NCBI GenBank assembly: GCA_902761735.1
Contig: CACWLL010000006.1
Coordinates: 1-64,000, forward strand
Reading direction: 5' to 3'
From: an uncultured bacterium
GTDB taxonomy: Bacteria > Cyanobacteriota > Vampirovibrionia > Gastranaerophilales > Gastranaerophilaceae
Length of the DNA: 64,000 bases
In this document: positions 17,313 through 25,419 of the stretch, piece by piece
Position numbering within the stretch: position 1 is the stretch's first letter
Layout of the letters: each line of letters begins with the position of its first letter
Made by a program: the position numbers and the translations under genes
The notes under the pieces: generated by a model
The model's database searches: none
What the model saw: only the letters and a program-made list of their open reading frames with translations
Told to the model about the DNA's origin: nothing

Positions 17313-18921
17313 TTAACAAGAGTATTGTATTTGAAGTCTTTCTGCCACATTTTTATCAACGCAAACAAGTGCATCAGATCTTCCAATCGGCAGAGTTGAA
17401 TTACCCACAGGTGCAAGAAGTTTTTTAAGTTCAATATCAGTTGCTAAAATATAATTAACAATATTTTCGGCAACCCTATCAACATCAAGCCTTTGCATTA
17501 ATTTTGGATTTTGCGTTGTAATTCCGATTGGACATTTGCCTGTATTACAACCGTTACACTTACCGAAATCATTTCCAACACACCCTGCAATTTGAAGTAT
17601 CAATTTACCTATAAACACTCCGCTTGCGCCTAAACATATCATTTTAAAAGTATCTGCCGCAAGATTCCCGTTCATTCCGATTCCACCACCTGCGAAAATA
17701 GGGATTTGACCTTGTTTTAGGATGACCTGTGTGGTTTAAAGAAATCTCGTGAGCTGCACCCGTTCCGCCTTGCAGACCGTCAATAAAGAAACCGCCTACA
17801 ATATTATACGGGTCACGAAGAAGATTATTATATACACTTACACTTGTTGAAGATGCCGCAACCTTAATTGCAACAGGAACTTTAAATTTAAAAGCACAGT
17901 TCATGGATAAAAACATCTTCTGAACACTTTCTTCTATCGAATAAAGCCCCTGATGATTAGGGGGAGAAAGTAAATCTGCTTTTGGAACTCCTCTTATTTC
18001 CTGAATTAGTTTTACATTCTTTTCTGCCATCAAGAGTCCGCCGTCACCCGGTTTTGCTCCCTGACCGATTTTGATTAATATTCCTGCCGGATCTTCCTGC
18101 ATATATGGCATAGAATTTATAATTCTGTTCCAACCAAAATGACCCGAAGCTATTTGAAGTATCATATATTTTAAATATTTTGACCTTAAAAGTTTGTCAG
18201 GAATTCCGCCTTCTCCTGTTGCCATTCTTATCGGGATTCCTTTAACTTCATTTAAGTACGCTGTTGCTATTGCTATAGCCTCCCACATTCTTGGAGATAA
18301 CGCGCCGATTGACATATCGGAAAACATTATTGGGTAAATTGATGTATTAATGGGTAAATGTTCATTCTTCTTTTCCTGTAACTCTCCATTTACTAAATCA
18401 AAATCAAGATTATCCGCGCTTACGACTCTGCCTAAATTAGTTCTTAAATCAAATGTATGACGAAGAGCGTCTAAAGAAGGGTCTGTCATTTGAGAGATTC
18501 TGCCGACTTTAATTTTGTCTAAGGTTCGCCCTTCAGTATGCAAATTGCTTCTTCCGCCTCTTTTTACTGATTGAGATGTTTTAGCTCTGTATCTTGTTCC
18601 AAAGATTTCCGTTTGATTTCGAGTAACTTTTATAGCACCATTCGGACAAACTTTTGTGCAAATTCCACACCCTCTGCAAAAGTTGTTGGCATCAATGACT
18701 TGCCTTATTACAGGTATTGCTTTTTGATCTTCATCTATTTGAAAACCTTCTTCGTTGGAAATTGCTCTAACCTTTTTTCTTTTTTGAACATCAACTTTAA
18801 TTGCACCAAATGAACAAGCTGCAACACAATGTCCGCAAAGCATACATCTATCACTATCGTATTCAATAATCCATGGCAAGTCATCTTTTGAAATACTGTT
18901 TATATTAATTTCTTTTGTCAT
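17313..18921 (-). pseudogene. Glutamate synthase FMN/4Fe-4S subunit, frameshifted
   Basis: The N-terminal 400 codons (from 18921) carry two 4Fe-4S motifs (CMLCGHCVAACS, CRGCGICTKVCP) and the FMN-binding synthase core up to QGGTGAAHEIS. The frame then changes near 17715-17726 and continues in the next frame as KQGQIPIFAGGGIGMNGN to a stop at 17313. One extra A in an AAAA run (TTTT 17715-17718 on the plus strand) would explain it. Loss of one copy of an 8-bp repeat (AGGATGAC, 17719-17726) is the alternative. The start overlaps the amidotransferase stop by 4 nt. The rest of the sequence is undamaged, so this may be a recent mutation or an assembly error. Confidence 0.8.
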
Positions 18922-20024
18922 TGAGCAATCCTTTGAATATTTAAATCATTATCCACAACGACAAGTTCTCTTTCGTTTGTGTAAATGTCTTTAGCAATAT
19001 CTCTATCGGGTAATATTTCATTAGCCCCTGTTACTTCGCTTGTCATAATGACAATATCTTTGTCTTTGCAGATAACGGTAGGTCTTAATTTTTTTGAATC
19101 TATAACATTAAACATTGTGCCGTCAGGAAGAACACCGATAGTTGTGTTTGGTCCGTTTATTTCAAGATTTGATAATGATGCTTTAATTCTTTCTAAAACA
19201 TTTTTGTTATCACGTTTTTCCATTTCATCAAACGGAAGTGGTGTTAAAACGTGCTTATAATATTTTAGTGGCCACTTTAAAATTTTATGAATATAATGAA
19301 GTGTGTATAAAAAGCATTGTGAATCACTTTCAAAACCAATGTAACCTTTATGAAGTTTTTTCTGCATTAGTTTATTTTTTTCATAGAATGTATTTTCGCC
19401 GTTTGTAAGAGTTGTGTACCCTTGCAAAAAAAAGGGGTGTGCCGCATAACGAACAATATCATAGTTTGTATTTTGTCTGCATTGCGCCGTTATAATTTTA
19501 GCTTTTAGATTAACTTCTTCGCTCCAGAGATTAAAATATGTTCCGATATCATTAGGGTCGCCGATTTCTTTTAGAGATATAACATCTTCCCAAAAAGAAT
19601 AAACAAAGCCTTCTTCATTCTTTTCTAAATATGAGCGAAGTTTAAGTCTTGTATCCAGCAACAATTCTTCTTTTTCTTCTTTTGGTGCGGTTTTATAGTT
19701 TTTTGGATATTGAAACACCTCAAAAACATAGTTTGGCATTGTTTCTATTCTTAATTTTTTATCGGGATAAACTTCGGGAGTATATTGAAAAACCCTTACA
19801 AATCCGATTTTATGAAGCAAGTCTTCAGCGTACTTCATACCTTCATCAGTTACCGCCATAGATAAAATCGGCAAATCCTTATAATTTTCAAAAATACCGC
19901 CCAAATCCTGCATAATAAATGCAAAACCTGAATTATCATGTCCTTTTTGCTGTGAACGCATCAATTTTAAAGCAAGAGATGGATGTATATAATGTTTTGA
20001 CTTGATTGAACCTATTCTGCACAT
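18918..20024 (-). CDS. Glutamate synthase amidotransferase subunit (class II GATase)
   Basis: The product has 368 residues and begins MCRIGSI, placing the N-terminal nucleophile Cys at position 2 as in class II (Ntn) amidotransferases. It also shows GHDNSGFAF and YAAHPFFLQGYTTLTNGEN, matching the glutamine-binding region. It should hydrolyse glutamine and pass ammonia to the FMN subunit, whose gene overlaps its stop by 4 nt. Together with the following two genes it makes a three-polypeptide GOGAT. The ATG has no Shine-Dalgarno and lies 6 nt after a -10 box, so the mRNA is probably leaderless. Confidence 0.85.
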   Translation of the reverse strand: MCRIGSIKSKHYIHPSLALKLMRSQQKGHDNSGFAFIMQDLGGIFENYKDLPILSMAVTDEGMKYAEDLLHKIGFVRVFQYTPEVYPDKKLRIETMPNYVFEVFQYPKNYKTAPKEEKEELLLDTRLKLRSYLEKNEEGFVYSFWEDVISLKEIGDPNDIGTYFNLWSEEVNLKAKIITAQCRQNTNYDIVRYAAHPFFLQGYTTLTNGENTFYEKNKLMQKKLHKGYIGFESDSQCFLYTLHYIHKILKWPLKYYKHVLTPLPFDEMEKRDNKNVLERIKASLSNLEINGPNTTIGVLPDGTMFNVIDSKKLRPTVICKDKDIVIMTSEVTGANEILPDRDIAKDIYTNERELVVVDNDLNIQRIAQ

Positions 20025-20059
20025 AGTACAATTATCTATCAGGTACTATATGCCGTCAA
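20023..20059 (-). promoter_or_regulatory. glt operon promoter overlapping an inverted repeat and the start codon
   Basis: On the minus strand, TTGACG (20054-20059) and GATAAT (20031-20036) are spaced 17 nt. Six nt later comes ATG (20022-20024). A perfect 7-bp inverted repeat, ATAGTAC and GTACTAT (20043-20049 and 20023-20029, 13-nt spacer), covers the region from just after the -35 to the ATG. A protein bound there would block initiation. Confidence 0.7.
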
Positions 20060-20108
20060 TTTTAAGGGTTTATTAAGTTTTCTAAAGTTTTTTATTTTTA
20101 GATAATTT

Positions 20109-20137
20109 TTGACAATTTTTAGGTGAATTTATAATAT
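20109..20137 (+). promoter_or_regulatory. Possible upstream nadE promoter
   Basis: TTGACA (20109-20114) and TAATAT (20132-20137) have a 17-nt spacer, pointing toward nadE, whose start is 147 nt further on. A second -10 (TATAAT 20272-20277) lies exactly 6 nt before the nadE ATG but has no good -35. Either or both may be used. Confidence 0.45.
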
Positions 20138-20283
20138 TTTGATTAAAAATTTAGAAATTTTTGAAAATTAAGTTAAAAATATGACATAAAACTTTCAAAA
20201 AAATTGCGGGGTTTACAGTTATTAATATTTCAATAAGGTTACTGCTTTCTTAAAATTAAATAATTATTACTTATAATTTTCTT

Positions 20284-22251
20284 ATGACAGAATTATTTAC
20301 AAACGAACTAAAAGATAAAATATTGTCACATAAAAGAGGATCAATCGGCATTGCTCAAATTAATCCTATTGCAGGAGATATAGAATATAATGCAAAAAAG
20401 GTTCTTAAATACATAAATCTTGCTCAAAATATAGGACTTGATTTAGTAGTATTTCCTGAATTAACGCTAATGGGATACCCTATTGAAGATACAATAGACC
20501 GCTATCCGATTATTGTTGAAGATAATATAAAATGGCTGAAAGAAATTGCAAAAATTACAACAAAAACTGCTGCAATTATAGGTTTTATCGAAACAAGAAA
20601 TGATAATATTTCAGGAAAAAAATATTACAACGCTGTTGCAATTATTCAAAACGGAAAAGTTGAAAGTATCGTAAGAAAGTCGCTACTACCAACTTATTGC
20701 GAATTTAATGATTACAGATATTTTGAACCATCACCTGTTGTTGGGTGTCAAAGTGCAAATACATTATGCAATTTTGATGAAAGTAAAATTGAAAACCACC
20801 CTAAAACAATTATAATAAACGGTATTAAATATGGAATTTCAATTTGTGAGGACTGCTGGAACAATAAAGAATTTTTTAACAGCAATGTTCTTTATTCAAA
20901 AGATCCTATCGAAGAATTATCAAAAGAAAAACCCGATGTATTTATAAACTGCTCGGCATCTCCAACAAGAGCAAAAAAGGAACAGCTGAAATATAATATG
21001 CTCTCTTTTATTTCAAAAAAATATAAAACTCCTTTTGTGTATGTTAATCAAGTCGGTGCAATAGACAACAGTTCATTTGACGGCTCAAGCAAAGTATTTG
21101 ATAGTGATGGGAAATTGATTGCAAGAGCAAAATCATTTGAAGAACAGTTTTTGATAGTTAATCCAATTAAAAATATTGGAGAGATTTATCCTTTAACTAA
21201 TGGTCCTGAAAAAACCTTAGCAGAAGTAAAAGAATACACGCTTGAATATGACTCTGATTTAGAAAGAACATACAAAACAATTCTTCAGGGGATAAAAGAT
21301 TATTTTAAAAAAACAGGTTTTAAAAAGGCGGTTATTGGTTTATCGGGCGGTCTTGATTCAAGTGTGTGTGCTGTCTTATTAGCCGATGCTCTTGGCAAGG
21401 ATAATGTTTTTGGTATAAGTATGCCATCTGAAATAACATCTTTAGAAAGTAAAAATGATGCAATAGATTTGGCAAAAAATTTAGGAATAAATTTCCTTGA
21501 AGCACCAGTAAAAGATGTGGTTGATTGTATTGATAATTCCTTAAAAGGTATATTTAAAAAAGTTGAAAGCAAATGGGATAACAGATTTGAAGACTCTTTT
21601 ACAATGGATAACATTCAGGCAAGGTCAAGAGCAATATTTTTATGGGGAATAAGTAATGAATTTTCCAAAACTTTGCCTATTGCAACATCTGATAAATCTG
21701 AATTATATATGGGATATGCAACAATAAACGGTGATATGTCAGGTGGCTTCGCACCTATTGCAGATGTTACAAAAACGAAACTTTTTTCACTTGCAAAATG
21801 GTTAAATGAAAACAGAGCACAGAAAAATACAATCCCACAAAGTGTTATTAATAAAAAACCGGGGGCAGAACTTGCAATAAACAGTGAAACAGGAGAACCG
21901 TTAACAGCTGAAGATGCATTGATGCCCTACGAATTTTTAGATGAAATAATTTGGCGAATTGAAAACAAAAAAGAAAATTATTATGATATGTTAAACACGA
22001 AATTTTTATATGAGAAACACAAAAACCTGCTAAAAGAACAAAAAATCGAATGGCTTGATAAATTTTATCGCAGAATGTCAAATGCACTTTATAAATGGTC
22101 TATAATGCCACCTTCCATAATTGTTGATTCACGTTCTATTAATAAGTATGATTATAAGCAACCGATTACATCATCAAAAATTAATTATAAAGGAATAAGC
22201 GAGAAAGAAATTTCTAAAAAATTAAAGGAGTTTTTATTATGCCAAAAATAA
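20284..22251 (+). CDS. nadE: Glutamine-dependent NAD+ synthetase
   Basis: The product has 655 residues. The N-terminal nitrilase-type glutaminase domain (about 18-295) shows its triad as E59 (FPELTLMG), K132 (VRKSLLP) and C188 (SICEDCW). The C-terminal synthetase carries the PP-loop SGGLDSS at 354-360. It amidates nicotinic acid adenine dinucleotide using glutamine-derived ammonia. No Shine-Dalgarno precedes ATG 20284. TATAAT ends 6 nt before it, so a leaderless transcript is likely. The stop overlaps the start of dapF by 13 nt, so the two are co-transcribed. Confidence 0.93.
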   Translation: MTELFTNELKDKILSHKRGSIGIAQINPIAGDIEYNAKKVLKYINLAQNIGLDLVVFPELTLMGYPIEDTIDRYPIIVEDNIKWLKEIAKITTKTAAIIGFIETRNDNISGKKYYNAVAIIQNGKVESIVRKSLLPTYCEFNDYRYFEPSPVVGCQSANTLCNFDESKIENHPKTIIINGIKYGISICEDCWNNKEFFNSNVLYSKDPIEELSKEKPDVFINCSASPTRAKKEQLKYNMLSFISKKYKTPFVYVNQVGAIDNSSFDGSSKVFDSDGKLIARAKSFEEQFLIVNPIKNIGEIYPLTNGPEKTLAEVKEYTLEYDSDLERTYKTILQGIKDYFKKTGFKKAVIGLSGGLDSSVCAVLLADALGKDNVFGISMPSEITSLESKNDAIDLAKNLGINFLEAPVKDVVDCIDNSLKGIFKKVESKWDNRFEDSFTMDNIQARSRAIFLWGISNEFSKTLPIATSDKSELYMGYATINGDMSGGFAPIADVTKTKLFSLAKWLNENRAQKNTIPQSVINKKPGAELAINSETGEPLTAEDALMPYEFLDEIIWRIENKKENYYDMLNTKFLYEKHKNLLKEQKIEWLDKFYRRMSNALYKWSIMPPSIIVDSRSINKYDYKQPITSSKINYKGISEKEISKKLKEFLLCQK

Positions 22252-23084
22252 AATTTACCAAAATGAACGGCCTTGGTAACGACTTTGTTATACTTGATTA
22301 TGATGAATATAAAAAGGCTAATATACCTGCCGACAAATTGGCACTTAAACTATGCAACAGAAACTTTTCAATAGGAGCAGACGGACTTATTATAGTTAAT
22401 CCAAATACCGATAAAGCTGATATCTCCTGGATTTTTTATAATTCAGACGGCTCAATGGCTCAAATGTGCGGAAACGGTATGAGGTGTTTTGCAAGGTATA
22501 TTTATGATAATAAAATAATTGATAAAAAAGAATTTTCCGTTGAAACCAAAGCGGGAATTATAGTTCCAAAAATAATTTCTAAAAACGAAGTTTGTGTAAA
22601 TATGGGAACACCCGTTTTAGAACCAAATAAAATACCTTGTAAAACCAAAACGAACTTAAATATACCTTATGTTATTGATAATAAAGAATTTTTATTAAAT
22701 ACGGTAAGCATGGGAAACCCCCATTGTGTTATTTTTGTTGAAAAGGGAAGTAAAAAGCTTGCTAAAAAATACGGTTCAATAATCGAAAATGATAAACTTT
22801 TCCCTGAAAAAACAAACGTTGAATTTGTTGAAATTTTATCAAAAAATGAAGTTATTATTAATGTTTGGGAAAGAGGATGCGGAATAACGTCTGCTTGTGG
22901 AACAGGAGCTTGTGCAACAGTTGTTGCAGGGATTTTAAACGGTTATTTGAATAATAGTATAAAAGTAAATCTCCCCGGCGGAGAGTTAAAAATCGAATGG
23001 AAAGGAAGCTCAGATGACATAAAACATTCGGTTTTTATGACAGGCAGGGCTGATTATTCTTTTTTTGGAGAAGTTATTATTTAA
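22239..23084 (+). CDS. dapF: Diaminopimelate epimerase
   Basis: The product has 281 residues and converts LL- to meso-diaminopimelate for peptidoglycan and lysine. The two catalytic cysteines are visible as C77 (AQMCGNGMRC) and C220 (SACGTGAC). AAGGAG inside the end of nadE serves as ribosome binding site for ATG 22239. Its 3' end overlaps the convergent dapL gene by 8 bp, so the two consecutive enzymes of the DapL pathway are encoded tail to tail and their transcripts can pair. Confidence 0.95.
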   Translation: MPKIKFTKMNGLGNDFVILDYDEYKKANIPADKLALKLCNRNFSIGADGLIIVNPNTDKADISWIFYNSDGSMAQMCGNGMRCFARYIYDNKIIDKKEFSVETKAGIIVPKIISKNEVCVNMGTPVLEPNKIPCKTKTNLNIPYVIDNKEFLLNTVSMGNPHCVIFVEKGSKKLAKKYGSIIENDKLFPEKTNVEFVEILSKNEVIINVWERGCGITSACGTGACATVVAGILNGYLNNSIKVNLPGGELKIEWKGSSDDIKHSVFMTGRADYSFFGEVII

Positions 23085-24258
23085 AAAAATTATAGAATCT
23101 TTCCATTGCTTTGGTTGTATTTTCAATTGTATTAAAAGAGGTTAATCTGAACCAATTTTCGCCGTTTTTGCCAAAACCGCTGCCCGGAGTTCCAACAATA
23201 CCGATTTTAGTTAATAATAAATCAAAGAAATCCCAAGAATTCATATTATTTGGACATTTTAACCAGATGTACGGTGAATTTTTACCGCCCGTATATTTTA
23301 TATTCAGTTTATCAAGAGTATCACTTATAATTTTAGCGTTGTGCTTGTAGTAATTTAGATTTTCCTGAATTTGTTTTTGTCCGATTTCGCTAAATACTGC
23401 ATTTGCTCCCCTTTGCACAATGTAAGGAACACCATTGAATTTTGTCGTTTGACGACGAAGCCACATTTTATTGAGATTCATATTGTCATAATTTAAATTA
23501 TCGGGAACAATTGTATAACCGCATCTTGTGCCGGTAAAACCTGCTGTTTTAGATAGAGAACAAAATTCTATTGCACAAGACTTGGCACCTTCTATTTCAT
23601 AAATACTTCTTGGAAATTCATCTCCTGATATAAAACTTTCGTAAGCAGAATCGAAAAGAATAACGGCATTATTTAAAATTGCATAATCTACCCATTTTTT
23701 AAGTTGTTTTCTATTATATACAGATCCTGTCGGATTATTAGGAGAACAAATATAGATTATATCCGCCCTGACCTTATCATCAGGTAAGGGTAAAAAATCA
23801 TTTTCTTCGTTTGCATTAATATAAACTATTGTTCTTCCTGCCATAAGGTTTGTATCAACATAAACGGGATAAACAGGGTCAGGTATTAAACAAATATTGT
23901 TTTTGGAGAATAAATCCAAAATGTTCCCCAAATCACTTTTAGCGCCATCCGATATAAAGATTTCATTGAGTTTAAGCGAAACATTAAAATTTTTATAATA
24001 ATTTTGAATTGAAGTTTTTAAAAAATCATAACCTTGTTCGGGGCCATAACCTTTAAAGGTTTCTTTACATCTCATTTCATTAACCGCATTATGTAATTCT
24101 TCAATTACAACAGGACAAAGAGGCAACGTAACATCCCCAATGCCTAATTTTATTATTTCCATATTCGGGGTTTTTGAAGAAAAATCACTAACTTTCTTAG
24201 CAATAGTTGAAAAAAGATAACTCTCGTTTAAATTTTTATAATTTTCATTAATGTTCAT
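23077..24258 (-). CDS. dapL: LL-diaminopimelate aminotransferase
   Basis: The product is a 393-residue fold-type I PLP enzyme. The PLP-binding Lys is K238 in SLSKTAGFTGTR. SPNNPTGS (near 172) and the final Arg region (NWFRLTSF) are also present. DapL makes LL-diaminopimelate directly from tetrahydrodipicolinate and is characteristic of Cyanobacteria, Chlamydiae, plants and some anaerobes. GTGAGGT precedes the start. Assignment as DapL rather than another class I aminotransferase is supported by KGYGPEQGYDFL near residue 69 and by the adjacent dapF. Confidence 0.9.
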   Translation of the reverse strand: MNINENYKNLNESYLFSTIAKKVSDFSSKTPNMEIIKLGIGDVTLPLCPVVIEELHNAVNEMRCKETFKGYGPEQGYDFLKTSIQNYYKNFNVSLKLNEIFISDGAKSDLGNILDLFSKNNICLIPDPVYPVYVDTNLMAGRTIVYINANEENDFLPLPDDKVRADIIYICSPNNPTGSVYNRKQLKKWVDYAILNNAVILFDSAYESFISGDEFPRSIYEIEGAKSCAIEFCSLSKTAGFTGTRCGYTIVPDNLNYDNMNLNKMWLRRQTTKFNGVPYIVQRGANAVFSEIGQKQIQENLNYYKHNAKIISDTLDKLNIKYTGGKNSPYIWLKCPNNMNSWDFFDLLLTKIGIVGTPGSGFGKNGENWFRLTSFNTIENTTKAMERFYNFFK

Positions 24259-25065
24259 ATTTACCTCACTTAAATCTAACTTAATTTGTGCAGAATAAGC
24301 TCATTTAAGTTTGGTTATTTTAATTCTAACATAAACATTTAAAATATAATATATAGTTGTGCTTTTATTCATAAATATAAAAATTAAACTTCAAAGAATG
24401 GTCGTTCTTTAAGTTCCAAGAGTATTTATTTAGTTATGTTTTACGGAAATTTCCAAGAATACCCGTTCGATTATTTGAGATTTCGGCACTCTGCCGAACA
24501 AAAACATCCAGTGAATGTTTTTGCAAGAGGTAATATGTCCGACTGGTATCTTACGGGCTTGCTTTATTACGTTTGACATCGTCCTACCAAAATCCGCTCC
24601 TGTATTTCTGGTTCTAAAGAAATAATGAGTAAATATGAGCAAATCGGTTTTTATCACAGTGCAATAGTTGAGCTTCCGACCTTTTATAAAAAATTTCCGA
24701 CCAAGAAAAATTTGAACACAAAAAACAAGAAAATTTTAATACAACAAAACCAACGAATAATACTTTCAAGCGTACAAAATGCGCTAGAAAGGTGCAAAAT
24801 CGCTAAAATTCTTTTGTGGACAGAATTAGGACACAACTTACAAAAATTTAGACTTGTAGGTTCAAATTTTGGACTCTTAGGACTTTAGATATGGTTATTC
24901 GCAAGGTATCTTCCTGCCGCTAAACCCTTTACACACAGCGGATTGAGGCAAAAATAATCATTTCAACCGAATAATCAACTGTCCTGAAAACCTATAACTA
25001 AAATGTCAAACTTGCGATACTTTATGTCAAAATCCCTGATACAGAACAGCTCCGTTTCTTCGCTA
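24259..25065. other. Gene-poor stretch
   Basis: No convincing gene lies in these 800 bp. Two open frames of 75 codons (24430-24657, minus) and 87 codons (24625-24888, plus) overlap each other, lack clear ribosome binding sites and resemble nothing I know. The stretch holds a pair of adjacent hairpins (24482-24523) and leads into repeat copy B. It may be decayed accessory DNA. Confidence 0.5.
24482..24523. other. Two adjacent perfect hairpins
   Basis: TTCGGCA-CTC-TGCCGAA (24482-24498) is followed without any spacer by CAAAAACAT-N7-ATGTTTTTG (24499-24523). The stems are 7 and 9 bp. No T tract follows a GC-rich stem, so neither is a standard terminator on the plus strand. They could belong to a structured RNA or a recombination site. 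Confidence 0.5.
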
Positions 25066-25403
25066 TCCGGACTAATGTACCAAGACTTGCAGTTTGATCT
25101 ATTATCACAGTTAGTATGACTCTTTTATGTGGGGAAGACGAAAAACGAACTCATATCCTTTGTTTATGATTAATTGAAAACTTAAAAATTTTCAAAAAAT
25201 ATTTTTTACATTAACACATTAACTCTGTTTTAATCACATTTCAAGTCCCTGAACATCTTTTTAATATCTTTCCTGAATAATTATGCAAATCGTAGTTTGT
25301 CAAACACTCACAATAATAGAGGCTAATTTTACAAAAATTTTAGAGCCGGAAAGCATTGATTTTTCGTTCTAAATTTGCATAATTATTACAAAGAAATGTT
25401 ACA
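25066..25403. repeat. Dispersed 338-bp repeat, copy B
   Basis: This is the counterpart of 12733-13070, same orientation and same length, and clearly diverged, with conserved blocks rather than uniform identity. It ends 17 nt before the stop codon (minus strand) of the zinc-ribbon/nuclease gene. The blocks stay conserved although no reading frame is shared, which hints at a functional RNA or DNA element. Confidence 0.8.
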
Positions 25404-25419
25404 AAAATATAGCAATATT

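Noticed and set aside
17644-17760. Programmed frameshift in the glutamate synthase FMN subunit
   Set aside because: No stimulatory hairpin or standard slippery site was seen. A one-base or 8-base indel or an assembly error is simpler. It was kept only as a frameshift.
24430-24888. Overlapping open frames of 75 and 87 codons in the gene-poor stretch
   Set aside because: No clear ribosome binding sites, no known resemblance, and one of them contains the tandem hairpins. They are described only as part of the gene-poor region.
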